Below, in pieces: positions 29,406-38,277 of a DNA stretch of 64,000 nt. Origin of the DNA: Zygotorulaspora mrakii (Eukaryota > Ascomycota > Saccharomycetes > Saccharomycetales > Saccharomycetaceae); assembly GCF_013402915.1 (NCBI RefSeq), contig NC_050723.1, positions 372,001 to 436,000 on the forward strand, written 5' to 3'. The translations under genes and the position numbers were made by a program. Position 1 is the first letter of the stretch. Each line of letters begins with the position of its first letter. Under the pieces are notes generated by a model. The model searched no databases and was not told the DNA's origin. It saw only the letters and a program-made list of their open reading frames with translations.

Positions 29406-30206
29406 CTATCTCTCTTGTAACCGTCCCACCCTCCCAAGGCCATGGCGTTTGACCGCGTCAAACGCGCCTGTAGTGGCAGGCCTCCGTGCGCACACTACGA
29501 AAAGCTTGGCTATCTTGGTTGTGGATGGGGCTGCCCTTTTGTACACAAGGGAGTCGACAGCGTGGGCTTTTGTTGACGTGCACTTACCTAGGAGAGGTTT
29601 GATGTGGATTTCCACTTTTTCCAGATGATGGTCAGCTTCATACTCCTCCATAAGTTTATCAAAAAGCTCATACTTGGATGTGGGATCTGACAAGATATAA
29701 CAAAATATATAACGTCACCCTTGAAATAGGCCGAATATTCGGCGAGTTTTGATTGAGCAGTTGCAATTGATTGCAATGTTTGTCTTTTCTTTCTGGCAAT
29801 GAGCCCGGCCCCCATTAAATAATGTGAAATCGAATGTACCTTGTAAAACCTGGTTTAATGCGCTTCGATATAGCAAGGCTACACAATTGATAAGACTCTC
29901 TCGCAGTACAATAGAAGGAAACTGTATTGGAAAGACTATTGAAGCTTTTATTCTGAAGATGGTCGCTGAGATAATTGAAGATAGAGCAGCAATTTACAAA
30001 AAAAATCGATCCAAATGTTGAGTTTGAAGGTTGAGTTCGATTTCACATTCTTTGAAGGCGACTTGGTCATATTGGAGCGACATTTGCAGCATATCCAACC
30101 AGATCAAATAGCGACCTCGATATTTCAAGTACGCATCAAGTTGCCTCCTGACCTTCAACCATCGTGCCTGAGCGGTGACTGGTATTTGTGGCAGGCCCTC
30201 TTTACA
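29406..30206 (-). pseudogene. Possible relic coding frames, unrecognised
   Basis: Minus-strand frames that read like protein but do not join. One of about 71 codons (30206-29994) is basic and coiled-coil-like (ARWLKVRRQLDAYLKYR) and ends at a TAA. A later frame at 29693-29406 begins SDPTSKYELFDKLMEEYEAD, rich in acidic helix formers, and then loses that character after codon 36. No family is recognised. It may be a decayed gene, or chance frames in lower-GC sequence. Confidence 0.22.
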
Positions 30207-30702
30207 TTATGATGCTCTCAAGACGAGACAATTTTTTTGGTAATTTAGCCAACGCCGTTACATCGAAAGTGTCTTATCAATCATTTTGTAGTTTTTTAGA
30301 GTGTAACAATTGCTTCAAATGAAACGTTCAAAACGTGGTCGCTGCAGCAAATTAGGCCACGATCATTCGACACGCGGTAGACTTCCGGCTTTTAAACTTT
30401 CAAATGATCATTTATTAGAAGGAGTGCATACAGATATTATTTGCGCTTTATCGGAAGTAATCGTTACTATTTTCTGAGTAATCTGGTACCTGTCCAAAAT
30501 ATCACGATGATATTAAAAAAGGTTTTCACCACTCTGTACAAATCGCTGACATTTAAAAGTCCAAAGGGTGGTTGTTATGAGCTTTCTCTTTACGATTAAG
30601 TAGTGGCCTAAAATCGCTGGCTGAAATCAACCTTATTGAGTACAAAGGAAGCCGTAATAGCCAAATAAGATCTAGCATTGGCATCAGACCAAATTTCAGT
30701 TT

Positions 30703-31425
30703 CTAAGCTAACGAAATTGGTGCTATGATGGAGAACGCCACGACATTGTCAAAAATATTTGTATATTCTGCTGATTCTTCTGCTGCATTCCTGCCTGAGC
30801 AAATCAACTTCATTCCCAGGGAACGACCTGTCAAGCCACTTACAACCCCCATCCTCCACAGCTGAGAAAAGGAGAATTCCACAGTAAATAGAGATAGCAC
30901 CCCAAATGCACCCAGAGCAAGCTTGTACTCGTCAGTAAAGGCGCTTGGTGAGGAGAGGGATCGTCTTTCTGAACATAGTGACTCCAGGGCATGCTCTCCT
31001 GTTGGAAGAGGACTGAGCTCTGAATCGAGCAGGACGAATGTTCTCGACATGCTCCCATAGTTCTTCTGTAGACGTAGTCTCCTGAAGCTCTGTTAACAAT
31101 GGATTTAAATAGCCATTATACGGCTTCATTTTTCAAACATGCTGAAGCGACCACGAGACTTTGATTTTTCCATCCATTCCGAATGTCCTGCAGCAGTTGT
31201 GTCGCTTTGGGTAGGCTCGTCATTTGAGCATACTGCAGGATGGCCTTCACCTTCGCGCGTCAACTGCTGTTGCATTATTCTATTAGACATTGTAGTGCCT
31301 TCTTGTTTGCCCATTCAAAGGCTGATTCTAGTAGCAAGCAAATTCCTCACACCTCTTCTCGCATCTGCTAGCCGCTCTTGTAGAAACCGGGGTATATTTT
31401 CATCTTTCACGTGTATCTTAGGCAT
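30703..31425 (-). pseudogene. Broken coding-like frames, probable relic of one gene
   Basis: Starting at ATG 31425 a frame encodes 36 residues (it begins MPKIHVKDENIPRFLQERLA), stops at TGA, and continues in the same frame for 62 codons from ATG 31314 to a TGA at 31126. The next coding-like stretch is in another frame, from ATG 31129 (overlapping that stop, ATGA), and begins MKPYNGYLNPLLTELQETTS. It passes into a third frame that runs to 30703 and ends with a hydrophobic stretch. One in-frame stop plus two shifts over 720 bp fits a decayed gene. I do not recognise the product. Introns lack the usual GTATGT/TACTAAC signals at these breaks. Confidence 0.3.
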
Positions 31426-31906
31426 AAGGAGATTGCCGCGTATTTCTATCGCTCAACTTAAATGAAAGAAAAGAATGTAACGGATATCACTGTAAGTACA
31501 AAGGACAGACCATGCCCGGCATGGAAACCCTGGCGGGAGCATCGGTTGTCCGACATTACGTGTGGAATCATTTCCATCACGTTGCGCCACAGATACGTCG
31601 TAGTAAACCCCTACTACCTGTCCTCAAAGTTCCCGACTTCCGACCCCGTTTGGTCTTCACAGCGAGGTTAACGCGTGCCCAGCCTCGCAGCAAGAAGCGC
31701 CGCATTTAAGGTTGCAACCAAGAAACCATGCTGCACAAGTACTGCTACAAGGGAGCTGTAAGGGATGGTAGAGTACGATGGCGATACCTCTGCTTTCAGT
31801 CCTGAAAGTTCATCATCTTTGCGCGTTTTCGTAAAAGAGCCTCATGGGTGGCTCAACATGAACGATAGACTTGGATCGGGATGTTATGGTAGACTTTCGT
31901 TCTGAT

Positions 31907-32034
31907 GAGTAGTGTATTCAGGTTAGTTGAGTAGTCGAATGAGTAGTCACCCCCCGACGTTATGAGTACTCAAACTACATTTTCGTGGATAGAGATCACT
32001 TTACAAGTAGCCATGTATCGAGTAGAGATTACTC
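31907..32034. repeat. Cluster of GAGTAGT/GAGTACTC repeats
   Basis: GAGTAGTG at 31907-31914, GAGTAGTC at 31929-31936 and again at 31941-31948, the palindrome GAGTACTC at 31964-31971, and an inverted pair GAGTA (32020-32024)/TACTC (32030-32034). They lie 450-580 bp upstream of the DIF1/SML1-type ATG. Confidence 0.5.
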
Positions 32035-32344
32035 GCCGAAATGTCCGGCATTCTGTACAAAATGTTATTCAGCGGACAGATCGCGATAGAAGGGGCAAAA
32101 TAGAAAAAAGAAAGCGGGTTCACCGAGCACATGTATCTCGCGTGATATTCACGTGCGCTTCACGTGACACTTTCAAAGAGAATATCGTGTCCTACGTATG
32201 TTTACTTAACCCAGACATTCGTAAACAGTTTTTTGATATCTTTGTTTTGTCAACAAGGTTTAGAAGCAAATTGTAAACCAAAATGGAAATTGAAACCCAC
32301 AGCTCCAGGGAGTTTTTTTTTTTAAAACAGATGCTTTAATCATC

Positions 32345-32352
32345 TATATAAA
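32345..32352 (+). promoter_or_regulatory. TATA box of the DIF1/SML1-type gene
   Basis: TATATAAA, 131-138 bp upstream of the assigned ATG at 32483 and only 17 bp before an upstream in-frame ATG (32369). This spacing is one reason to prefer the later ATG. Confidence 0.55.
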
Positions 32353-32375
32353 GAAAGGTATAGAAGGTATGACTT

Positions 32376-32411
32376 CGGTGGTCTACACCGTGGTCTACAC
32401 CGTGGTCCACG
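32376..32411 (+). repeat. Three tandem 12-bp units in the 5' leader
   Basis: CGGTGGTCTACA, CCGTGGTCTACA and CCGTGGTCCACG follow head to tail. The last forms the 13-bp palindrome CCGTGGTCCACGG (32400-32412). The repeat lies between the TATA box and the start codon, so it would be in or near the 5' UTR. Confidence 0.7.
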
Positions 32412-32482
32412 GAAGCAGCTATATTTTAATAACGCATACATCTGTATTAGATCTCAGATACTCACACATTAAGTTCGACAGA

Positions 32483-32944
32483 ATGACACTCGACGCAAGC
32501 CCAAGTGTAAAGAGACCATTACATGCACCAATTCAGACCGCAGATGAATCATACAACTATCAGAATCGACTCGGAACTATGGGTATGAGGATCAGACAGA
32601 GCGTCGACCAAGGATACAAGCTGCCAGCGGAGAAAGCGGGGCACAGCGGCCAGTTGCAGCAAGCTACGTCTTCTAATGGTTACTCGGATGCTTGCATTCA
32701 GGATAATTCGACTGTGACGATCCCAGAGTATAAGCGCGTTCCCTTACCAGCACAACGTACGGCGCCAATGCTGGTGAATCAACGCACAGTATCTTCGACC
32801 TCGTCGCTGGAGATGTGGGAGGACAGTCTCGACCAGAGGTTGAGCATGATTGATGGCGATATCATGAGAAACAAGCTGGGCGCGGGCGACCTCGATCTTA
32901 TGTTTAGCAACAACAAGAGAAACTGGCAACAGGCGGATTTTTAA
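32483..32944 (+). CDS. SML1: Dif1/Sml1-type ribonucleotide reductase regulator (Hug + Sml domains)
   Basis: Encodes 153 residues from ATG 32483. Residues about 25-48 (YNYQNRLGTMGMRIRQSVDQ and following GYKLP) are the Hug domain of Dif1/Hug1. Residues 79-153 match S. cerevisiae Sml1: EYKRVPLP, SSLEMWEDSLDQRLSMID, NKLGAGDLDLMF and the C-terminal ADF. In S. cerevisiae Dif1 imports the Rnr2-Rnr4 small subunit into the nucleus. Sml1 inhibits the large subunit Rnr1. Both are destroyed after Dun1 phosphorylation. The two genes are a genome-duplication pair. This single gene carries both domains and sits where both map (CAR2/ECM30 and NTE1/CMP2 sides). The Ser/Thr cluster TVSSTSS before the Sml helix is a plausible Dun1 target. 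The frame is open upstream to ATG 32369, but that part encodes the DNA repeat and is not conserved. Confidence 0.93.
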   Translation: MTLDASPSVKRPLHAPIQTADESYNYQNRLGTMGMRIRQSVDQGYKLPAEKAGHSGQLQQATSSNGYSDACIQDNSTVTIPEYKRVPLPAQRTAPMLVNQRTVSSTSSLEMWEDSLDQRLSMIDGDIMRNKLGAGDLDLMFSNNKRNWQQADF

Positions 32945-33346
32945 ACCTGGCTCGCATCACACAATCACCCATAATGCATTACTCGGTTGGTCCCGGTCTG
33001 GCACTTCGTATTCGGATAAACGAAAGGCAAGGCGACACAGGGAATTTGGCATTTCCGCACAACACTTGATAGTAAATATACGTCTATATATATTATTACT
33101 GTATGAATTTAACAACTCTTCTATTATGACTGTACCAGTTTATGCTGATATTAGTAAAGTTTGTATGACGTCTCCGGTGATGTTTCCCTTTTGGTCAGTT
33201 TCCCCCTTCCGCCTGGGGAGACCATATGAATAAAGACCAAAGTCTGGATAAAAAGTATTTGAAGTGTCTGCCAAGAGATCAATTGAGATTCTGTGTTGCT
33301 TCGCAAGTGAGCTGTGGATTGGTTGGTCGTTATCTAGTTGTTGCCC
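32945..33346. other. Intergenic region before ECM30
   Basis: 402 bp between tandem genes. Nothing beyond AT-rich promoter-like sequence is seen. Confidence 0.5.
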
Positions 33347-36300
33347 ATGGGGAATACAGACTCAAAGCTTAATGTGCTTTACAGAGACCATGTGTTCAAA
33401 CTGGCTCGGCCTGATGTTGAACTGATCTATAATCCAAATGAAAAAGTCGACAAAAGCACTCATAATGTTATACCATTGTTCAATTCAGATTTAACTCTCG
33501 AAAGATTATCTTCACTGTATCTTGGTGGATCTAAAAAAACCGATAATGATCAAATTTTTGCTCCGTTTTATTTAGACTTCATTTCCGCAGGAAACAGTTT
33601 AACGATGGAGCTGTTCAACAAGCTTATTACGCATCAAGAATTGAGATTCATCTATAACGTTAATCCGACTAACTTCTGCAATCTTTTGAGATTTACGGCT
33701 CTTAAGATTTATCTGCTGAGCTGTTGCCTAGATACAGAATCAAATGCCAATTTGGAGCAACAGTTAGTGCAGCTTTTGGTTTGCACAAGGATTCTGACTA
33801 AAATTATACCGATCTACCTGGAAAAAAGGGGGAATGTTGATATTTTCTGGACAAGAGATGCCACGCATATTTTTGGTGATCTTGTCGCATCCAGTAGTAA
33901 CGATGGTAATTCGCCAGTACAACCTTTGCCGCCGCTAGGTTCGCTACTAGTTAAGGCATGCATAAAACTACTTTTCGTAGAAGGTTTTACTATAACATCG
34001 ATGGGATCACCGGGATCAATGACAGCACTTCTTTGGGAAAATGGTGTCAGTACTCAGGACTGTTCTTATCACAATCAAACACCAAAAGTTGATGCTAACA
34101 GACTTGAAATCGTCAATCTTTTATTGGCACTTTGCTCCTCAGACTTGTATCGAACGAATTCCCTTATCCTCGGTCCCAAAAAGTCCAATAAAGCTAGCTG
34201 CAATAATTTTCTGTATTTTCTGTCAAAATTATCACCAGAGTACGACGTCATATGTTTAACCGCATCTATTATTAATTTAACATGTAGGTACTGTTCCAAC
34301 TATCACGAGGAGAATACGTTGCCTTATAATAATCTAGGTTTTAAGAATAGTCAGCAGCAACAACTTGCTTCCTTGAGACTATCTCTAGTACATTCATCTC
34401 TACAATTATTGAACCTTCTGTGTTTCAATTCTTGGGATCAAAAACAAATGTTAGACTTTGCACTCTCATTGAAGTTGGTGCAATTGGATAATAACGATTT
34501 ACCCTCAAATATTGCTCTTTCATTTTTAGCAACATTAACGAGAGAAATCGATTTTAAATTAATTCTATCATCATTTGCGAGGATTTTCAAACTTCCAATA
34601 GATTTAGCAGTTGAGCAAGAATCCAATCCTTTGAGCTTCCCCTCGAGGAAGCCATCCTCGGCAAGTGGAAATGATAGTAACAACCATACCAGCAGCGGCG
34701 CCCATAATAATGACAATCACAATAATAACTCTAATAACCATAATGCCTCTAATGGTAATAACTATGGTGCCAACAATCATTCAACGGGGCATTCCGTTAC
34801 AAACTCTAGTCATAATCATAATACAAGTAATCAACCTACAAATGATAAATCAAATAACTCCATGGCATTGCCTCAAGTCCCACCTTTATTATCCGAAGTT
34901 TTAATTTTCTTCACAAATTTAATACAGGAGAATAAATTATTTGAAAATTATATCGCAGACAAATTTGCAAATAAGATTGTCATATTTTCGGTTTATTACA
35001 TCATCTTTTATGAGGACAATCCACAATTATCAGCTACTTTAATACCCTTATGCTATAACCTCGCGTTACTCCTAACTTCAAAAAAACTAGTATTGTCCAA
35101 AATGCTCGAAACATTCACTCCAAATTACTACACTAATAAACTACCAAACTTTTTCAAGTTATCCACTGGCAGCATTACCAATATAACCTACAGAGATTTC
35201 ACTATAATTCATTTGTGCAATACTGCGATTTCAAACGCTCGAGATAATGTACAACCTCGACCATGGTTATTTGAGATTATCTATAATCTTATACCCATAT
35301 CATCAACTCTCAAAGATGAAGAGCTGGCTCAAACATCATCAAAAAAGCATCCAAAAAATTTAGTTAATGGTGGACTTAGCTATAACGCCTCAATGAGTAT
35401 ATTAAACCTGCTTTCAAAACTAACTATTAAATCCTATTTGACAGTTTATGCTTCGAACATGAATGACCTTCCAAAGCCATGTTATTTGATCTCGCCCGGA
35501 TTCAAATTAGATACAATAGCATTGATCTTAAGAGCAATGTCAACGTACATCATTCTGTATTTTAATGAAGCAAGAAATTTATTATTTGCTTTATGCCGGC
35601 ATCAAAGAGTTCTGTTTCAAGTGAGAGATACCATTGAAACGATCACAAAAGCACTTCAGGGTCGAGGCGATATCGAAGGTGTTAAGATTCAACTACGTGA
35701 TTATTTCGAGTATAGCATGAATCCTCGCTCAACTGCTAATGAAGTTAACTTTGTGAGAAAAGGATATAATCCTACCGGCAAACAAGAATTGACCACACAA
35801 AATATAGTGTTTGATAAGTCCAAAAACACAGCATATCAAACGGAGTGTAGCGTGGATGATTTCCAAGATGGTTTAGATGACGTTAACGAAATTGCAAGTC
35901 AGGGGGATGCTTCCGATCTAGAGAGTCTTAATTTAGAGCTCACAAAGACCCATTCAAATCTGGGCAAAACTCTCGAGATGGTGGAGCAGGCAGATCTCTC
36001 CAGGAATATTTTAATGAGCAATAGGGAGATTTTTTTTAAAACAAGACCAAAATGGCCAATTGGAATAACAATAAAATCCAAAGTCAAGAAGAATTCAAAA
36101 CTCAGCCTAAGCGATTCGTGGACAGGTGCACATTCACTATCTCTCCTTATGAGGATCACAAAGATAATGTTACGCAGATTTCCAAGCATCACTACTATCA
36201 CTACTACTGAATACTACAATATAATTGCAGAAATGGGTACATTCAAAGATAAATTCGACCTTGTCATCAATCCAACGCTTCCATTATATATACGAGTTTT

Positions 36301-37165
36301 GAAAGAAATTGAACCATTAAAGTTGGACTTATCCATCAAGAACGAGACTTATCAGCAATGGTTATATATGTTAATATGGGCAGATACATTTACCACACAC
36401 TCTGGGTTTTATTCCATTTCAAATTCCTTTGCAAATCTGGGAACTATCAGCGATATCAACAATGTCTTGAATCTTCCATCATCTTCGGCGAATGATAATA
36501 TCGCCGAATGCAACACTCCTACAGCTCCAAACTTGGAGCGTTGGAATTCAAATGGGTCAGGTTTATCAAGAACCAATAGCAATGGGAGTTCACTTATGGG
36601 TTATTTCGCTTCGCAGAATAATGATTTTGTACCGAATTCTCCGTTGGACACTACTACCGTTCGTCATGTTTCAAGCCCTAAATTAAAAAATGCCAGAAAC
36701 AAGACTAACAATGTTGATAGTGGACATTCCTTTTTTAATTTTTCGTGGACTGGATTCAACAAAAATGATCATTATAGCCCAATAAATGAACAAGGTCAAT
36801 ACAAATCTTCCTCTTCGCAGTCAAATGGACATAGAGCATACATATTTACCTTGGACACCGGGATACTGAAGCCTAACACTTGGGCAGGAACAAATGTTAA
36901 ACTTTTCGATATACGAAAAGAGGAAAAAGAGGAATTTTCATTTCTAGACATGACATCCTCCTTGTTAAAGAGATTCAGAATTGGAAGCAATGTCAGCGTG
37001 AATTCTTTGGAAAGCATAACCACGTCCGCGAACCATAGTAGTGGAAATCCTAACGGGGTCAATAACACGACCTCGCCATTGACGCCCACAACTTCGTCAC
37101 CCAGACTACAAAGAGATAGGGCAACAAGCAATTTTGCACTCTTTGCAACTCCAAAGCAACTCTAA
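33347..37165 (+). CDS. ECM30: ECM30, HID1-family Golgi/endosome protein
   Basis: Encodes 1272 residues (S. cerevisiae 1274). The start at 33347 gives MGNTDSKLN, an N-myristoylation signal identical to the start of human HID1 (MGNTDSKLN), so this ATG and not the upstream TTG is the start. The family helical repeat region follows. An Asn/His/Ser-rich low-complexity insert lies at about residues 440-505 (bases 34,660-34,860), and Ser-rich disordered stretches lie near the C-terminus. The C-terminal block TWAGTNVKLFDIRK matches the HID1 end. HID1 proteins act at the trans-Golgi in sorting. Yeast Ecm30 is linked to cell wall and amino-acid permease sorting. It is convergent with TSR2, as in S. cerevisiae. 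Confidence 0.95.
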   Translation: MGNTDSKLNVLYRDHVFKLARPDVELIYNPNEKVDKSTHNVIPLFNSDLTLERLSSLYLGGSKKTDNDQIFAPFYLDFISAGNSLTMELFNKLITHQELRFIYNVNPTNFCNLLRFTALKIYLLSCCLDTESNANLEQQLVQLLVCTRILTKIIPIYLEKRGNVDIFWTRDATHIFGDLVASSSNDGNSPVQPLPPLGSLLVKACIKLLFVEGFTITSMGSPGSMTALLWENGVSTQDCSYHNQTPKVDANRLEIVNLLLALCSSDLYRTNSLILGPKKSNKASCNNFLYFLSKLSPEYDVICLTASIINLTCRYCSNYHEENTLPYNNLGFKNSQQQQLASLRLSLVHSSLQLLNLLCFNSWDQKQMLDFALSLKLVQLDNNDLPSNIALSFLATLTREIDFKLILSSFARIFKLPIDLAVEQESNPLSFPSRKPSSASGNDSNNHTSSGAHNNDNHNNNSNNHNASNGNNYGANNHSTGHSVTNSSHNHNTSNQPTNDKSNNSMALPQVPPLLSEVLIFFTNLIQENKLFENYIADKFANKIVIFSVYYIIFYEDNPQLSATLIPLCYNLALLLTSKKLVLSKMLETFTPNYYTNKLPNFFKLSTGSITNITYRDFTIIHLCNTAISNARDNVQPRPWLFEIIYNLIPISSTLKDEELAQTSSKKHPKNLVNGGLSYNASMSILNLLSKLTIKSYLTVYASNMNDLPKPCYLISPGFKLDTIALILRAMSTYIILYFNEARNLLFALCRHQRVLFQVRDTIETITKALQGRGDIEGVKIQLRDYFEYSMNPRSTANEVNFVRKGYNPTGKQELTTQNIVFDKSKNTAYQTECSVDDFQDGLDDVNEIASQGDASDLESLNLELTKTHSNLGKTLEMVEQADLSRNILMSNREIFFKTRPKWPIGITIKSKVKKNSKLSLSDSWTGAHSLSLLMRITKIMLRRFPSITTITTTEYYNIIAEMGTFKDKFDLVINPTLPLYIRVLKEIEPLKLDLSIKNETYQQWLYMLIWADTFTTHSGFYSISNSFANLGTISDINNVLNLPSSSANDNIAECNTPTAPNLERWNSNGSGLSRTNSNGSSLMGYFASQNNDFVPNSPLDTTTVRHVSSPKLKNARNKTNNVDSGHSFFNFSWTGFNKNDHYSPINEQGQYKSSSSQSNGHRAYIFTLDTGILKPNTWAGTNVKLFDIRKEEKEEFSFLDMTSSLLKRFRIGSNVSVNSLESITTSANHSSGNPNGVNNTTSPLTPTTSSPRLQRDRATSNFALFATPKQL

Positions 37166-37270
37166 CTTATTTTTGAACTTTCTTATAATGCATGACCTGA
37201 TATTAATTATACATGTTTAACACATTAGTATACAAGAATTCGTCGGAGAACGCAGAGACTTTTACATTTT

Positions 37271-37903
37271 TTAATATCTTCTCCCCTTACCTATTTTTTG
37301 AACTAGCTCAAAACCGTCTTCATCTACTATAGGCTCCGGTATGGCGCTATCCATATCAACATCTTCTTCGACTACGCTATTTGTATTCTGATCATTTTCT
37401 TCGTCATCCTCACCATCTGACGATGACATATCAGGGTTTAATGGATCTTCTTCCACCTTAACTAACTTTGGCGCTGTGTCAGCTCTATTTTTCTCTTTCT
37501 CGAGCCATTTTTCGTACAATTCAGACACTGTAGAGTAGTTTTGCTGCTGGCATTCGATATAAATCTCTATTATGCGCACAGCAATGGGCAATGCGGAGCC
37601 GTCTTCGACATTGGTATCGAATTCATCAAGCATAGCATATAGCAGTGTCTCTTCGATCAATGGAGAATCAACGACCTTCTCATTCTTGAACATATCAACT
37701 ACAATAGCGGTAATCCAGTCACGCTTGTCTGCAGAATCTGGTCCACCCCAGCTGTTCTGTACGGCAGTCTCTAGTGCGTCCCATTTGTATATCATCATGG
37801 ATACACCCAATTCGAATCTTGCCTGCTGTTTTTCATCGGCAAACAACAAATTAGATAAGCCGGCAGGAGCTTCCACAAATGAGTCAGAGTTTTTGGTGCT
37901 CAT
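37271..37903 (-). CDS. TSR2: TSR2, escortin for ribosomal protein eS26
   Basis: Encodes 210 residues (S. cerevisiae 205). The conserved N-terminal half includes ARFELGVSMMIYKWDALETA and NSWGGPDSADKRDW, the signature of the Tsr2 pre-rRNA-processing family. The C-terminal part is strongly acidic (SSDGEDDEENDQ, VEEDVDMDS) and ends DEDGFELVQK plus a basic tail. Tsr2 extracts eS26 (Rps26) from its importin in the nucleus and delivers it to pre-40S particles; the acidic tail is the part that binds eS26. It is divergent from the calcineurin gene. Confidence 0.95.
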   Translation of the reverse strand: MSTKNSDSFVEAPAGLSNLLFADEKQQARFELGVSMMIYKWDALETAVQNSWGGPDSADKRDWITAIVVDMFKNEKVVDSPLIEETLLYAMLDEFDTNVEDGSALPIAVRIIEIYIECQQQNYSTVSELYEKWLEKEKNRADTAPKLVKVEEDPLNPDMSSSDGEDDEENDQNTNSVVEEDVDMDSAIPEPIVDEDGFELVQKIGKGRRY

Positions 37904-38277
37904 TGCTTAAAAAGCTTGGATATTTAATATCAAATAAAATATGGTATAATTTGAATATTCTTCACTTCAATCAAAGATAGGATGAGATGAGCCTAGATCT
38001 TTCAAGATTTTTTTTTCAATTGCCAAAATTAAATACTACCACTCGTGATAAGTGACAATTGATGCCTGTCATTTCAAGATGACAAGGAAGCATACCTCTG
38101 GAATATATTTATCCAGAGCAGATTAGCTGTAGGAAAAGACCAGTTTTGAACAGCCCTTTGCATGTACATTTTCGAATTGTTCATCGGTCATTAAATTACG
38201 AGGGTGGTTTTCAACGAAGCTAAAAATCAAGGAAACAACTTTGCAACCACTGAAATTGCTTCTGATAGGTACCCAGG
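37904..38277. other. TSR2-calcineurin divergent promoter region
   Basis: 374 bp, AT-rich. I see no consensus element that I would defend. Confidence 0.45.

Larger units (their letters stand above)
27871..32482. other. 4.6-kb gene-free region between CAR2 and the DIF1/SML1-type gene
   Basis: No intact gene is visible. About 28,200-29,700 is GC-rich and holds repeated TTGTCCGG motifs and a TGACGAG-T-CTCGTCA palindrome (28491-28505). About 29,400-31,430 returns to lower GC and contains minus-strand coding-like frames broken by stops and shifts. The last 600 bp hold GAGTAGT repeats, an AGGGG stress-element core (32091-32095), two CACGTG boxes (32150-32155, 32161-32166) and a TATA box. I found no tRNA A/B boxes, LTR or known snRNA motif. 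In S. cerevisiae the equivalent spaces are short and hold only HUG1 besides SML1. Confidence 0.6.

Noticed and set aside
31962..32276. 104-codon plus-strand frame upstream of the DIF1/SML1-type gene
   Set aside because: It overlaps the promoter-like motif cluster, is rich in rare Arg codons and matches no family.
32369..32482. 38-codon N-terminal extension of the Dif1/Sml1-type protein
   Set aside because: It begins only 17 bp after the TATA box, encodes a DNA repeat (TVVYTVV) and has no counterpart in Dif1 or Sml1.
27871..32482. tRNA, LTR or snRNA genes in the large gaps
   Set aside because: I looked for GTTCRANNC-type B boxes, Ty-like LTR ends and conserved snRNA, RNase P and SRP motifs on both strands and found none that held up.
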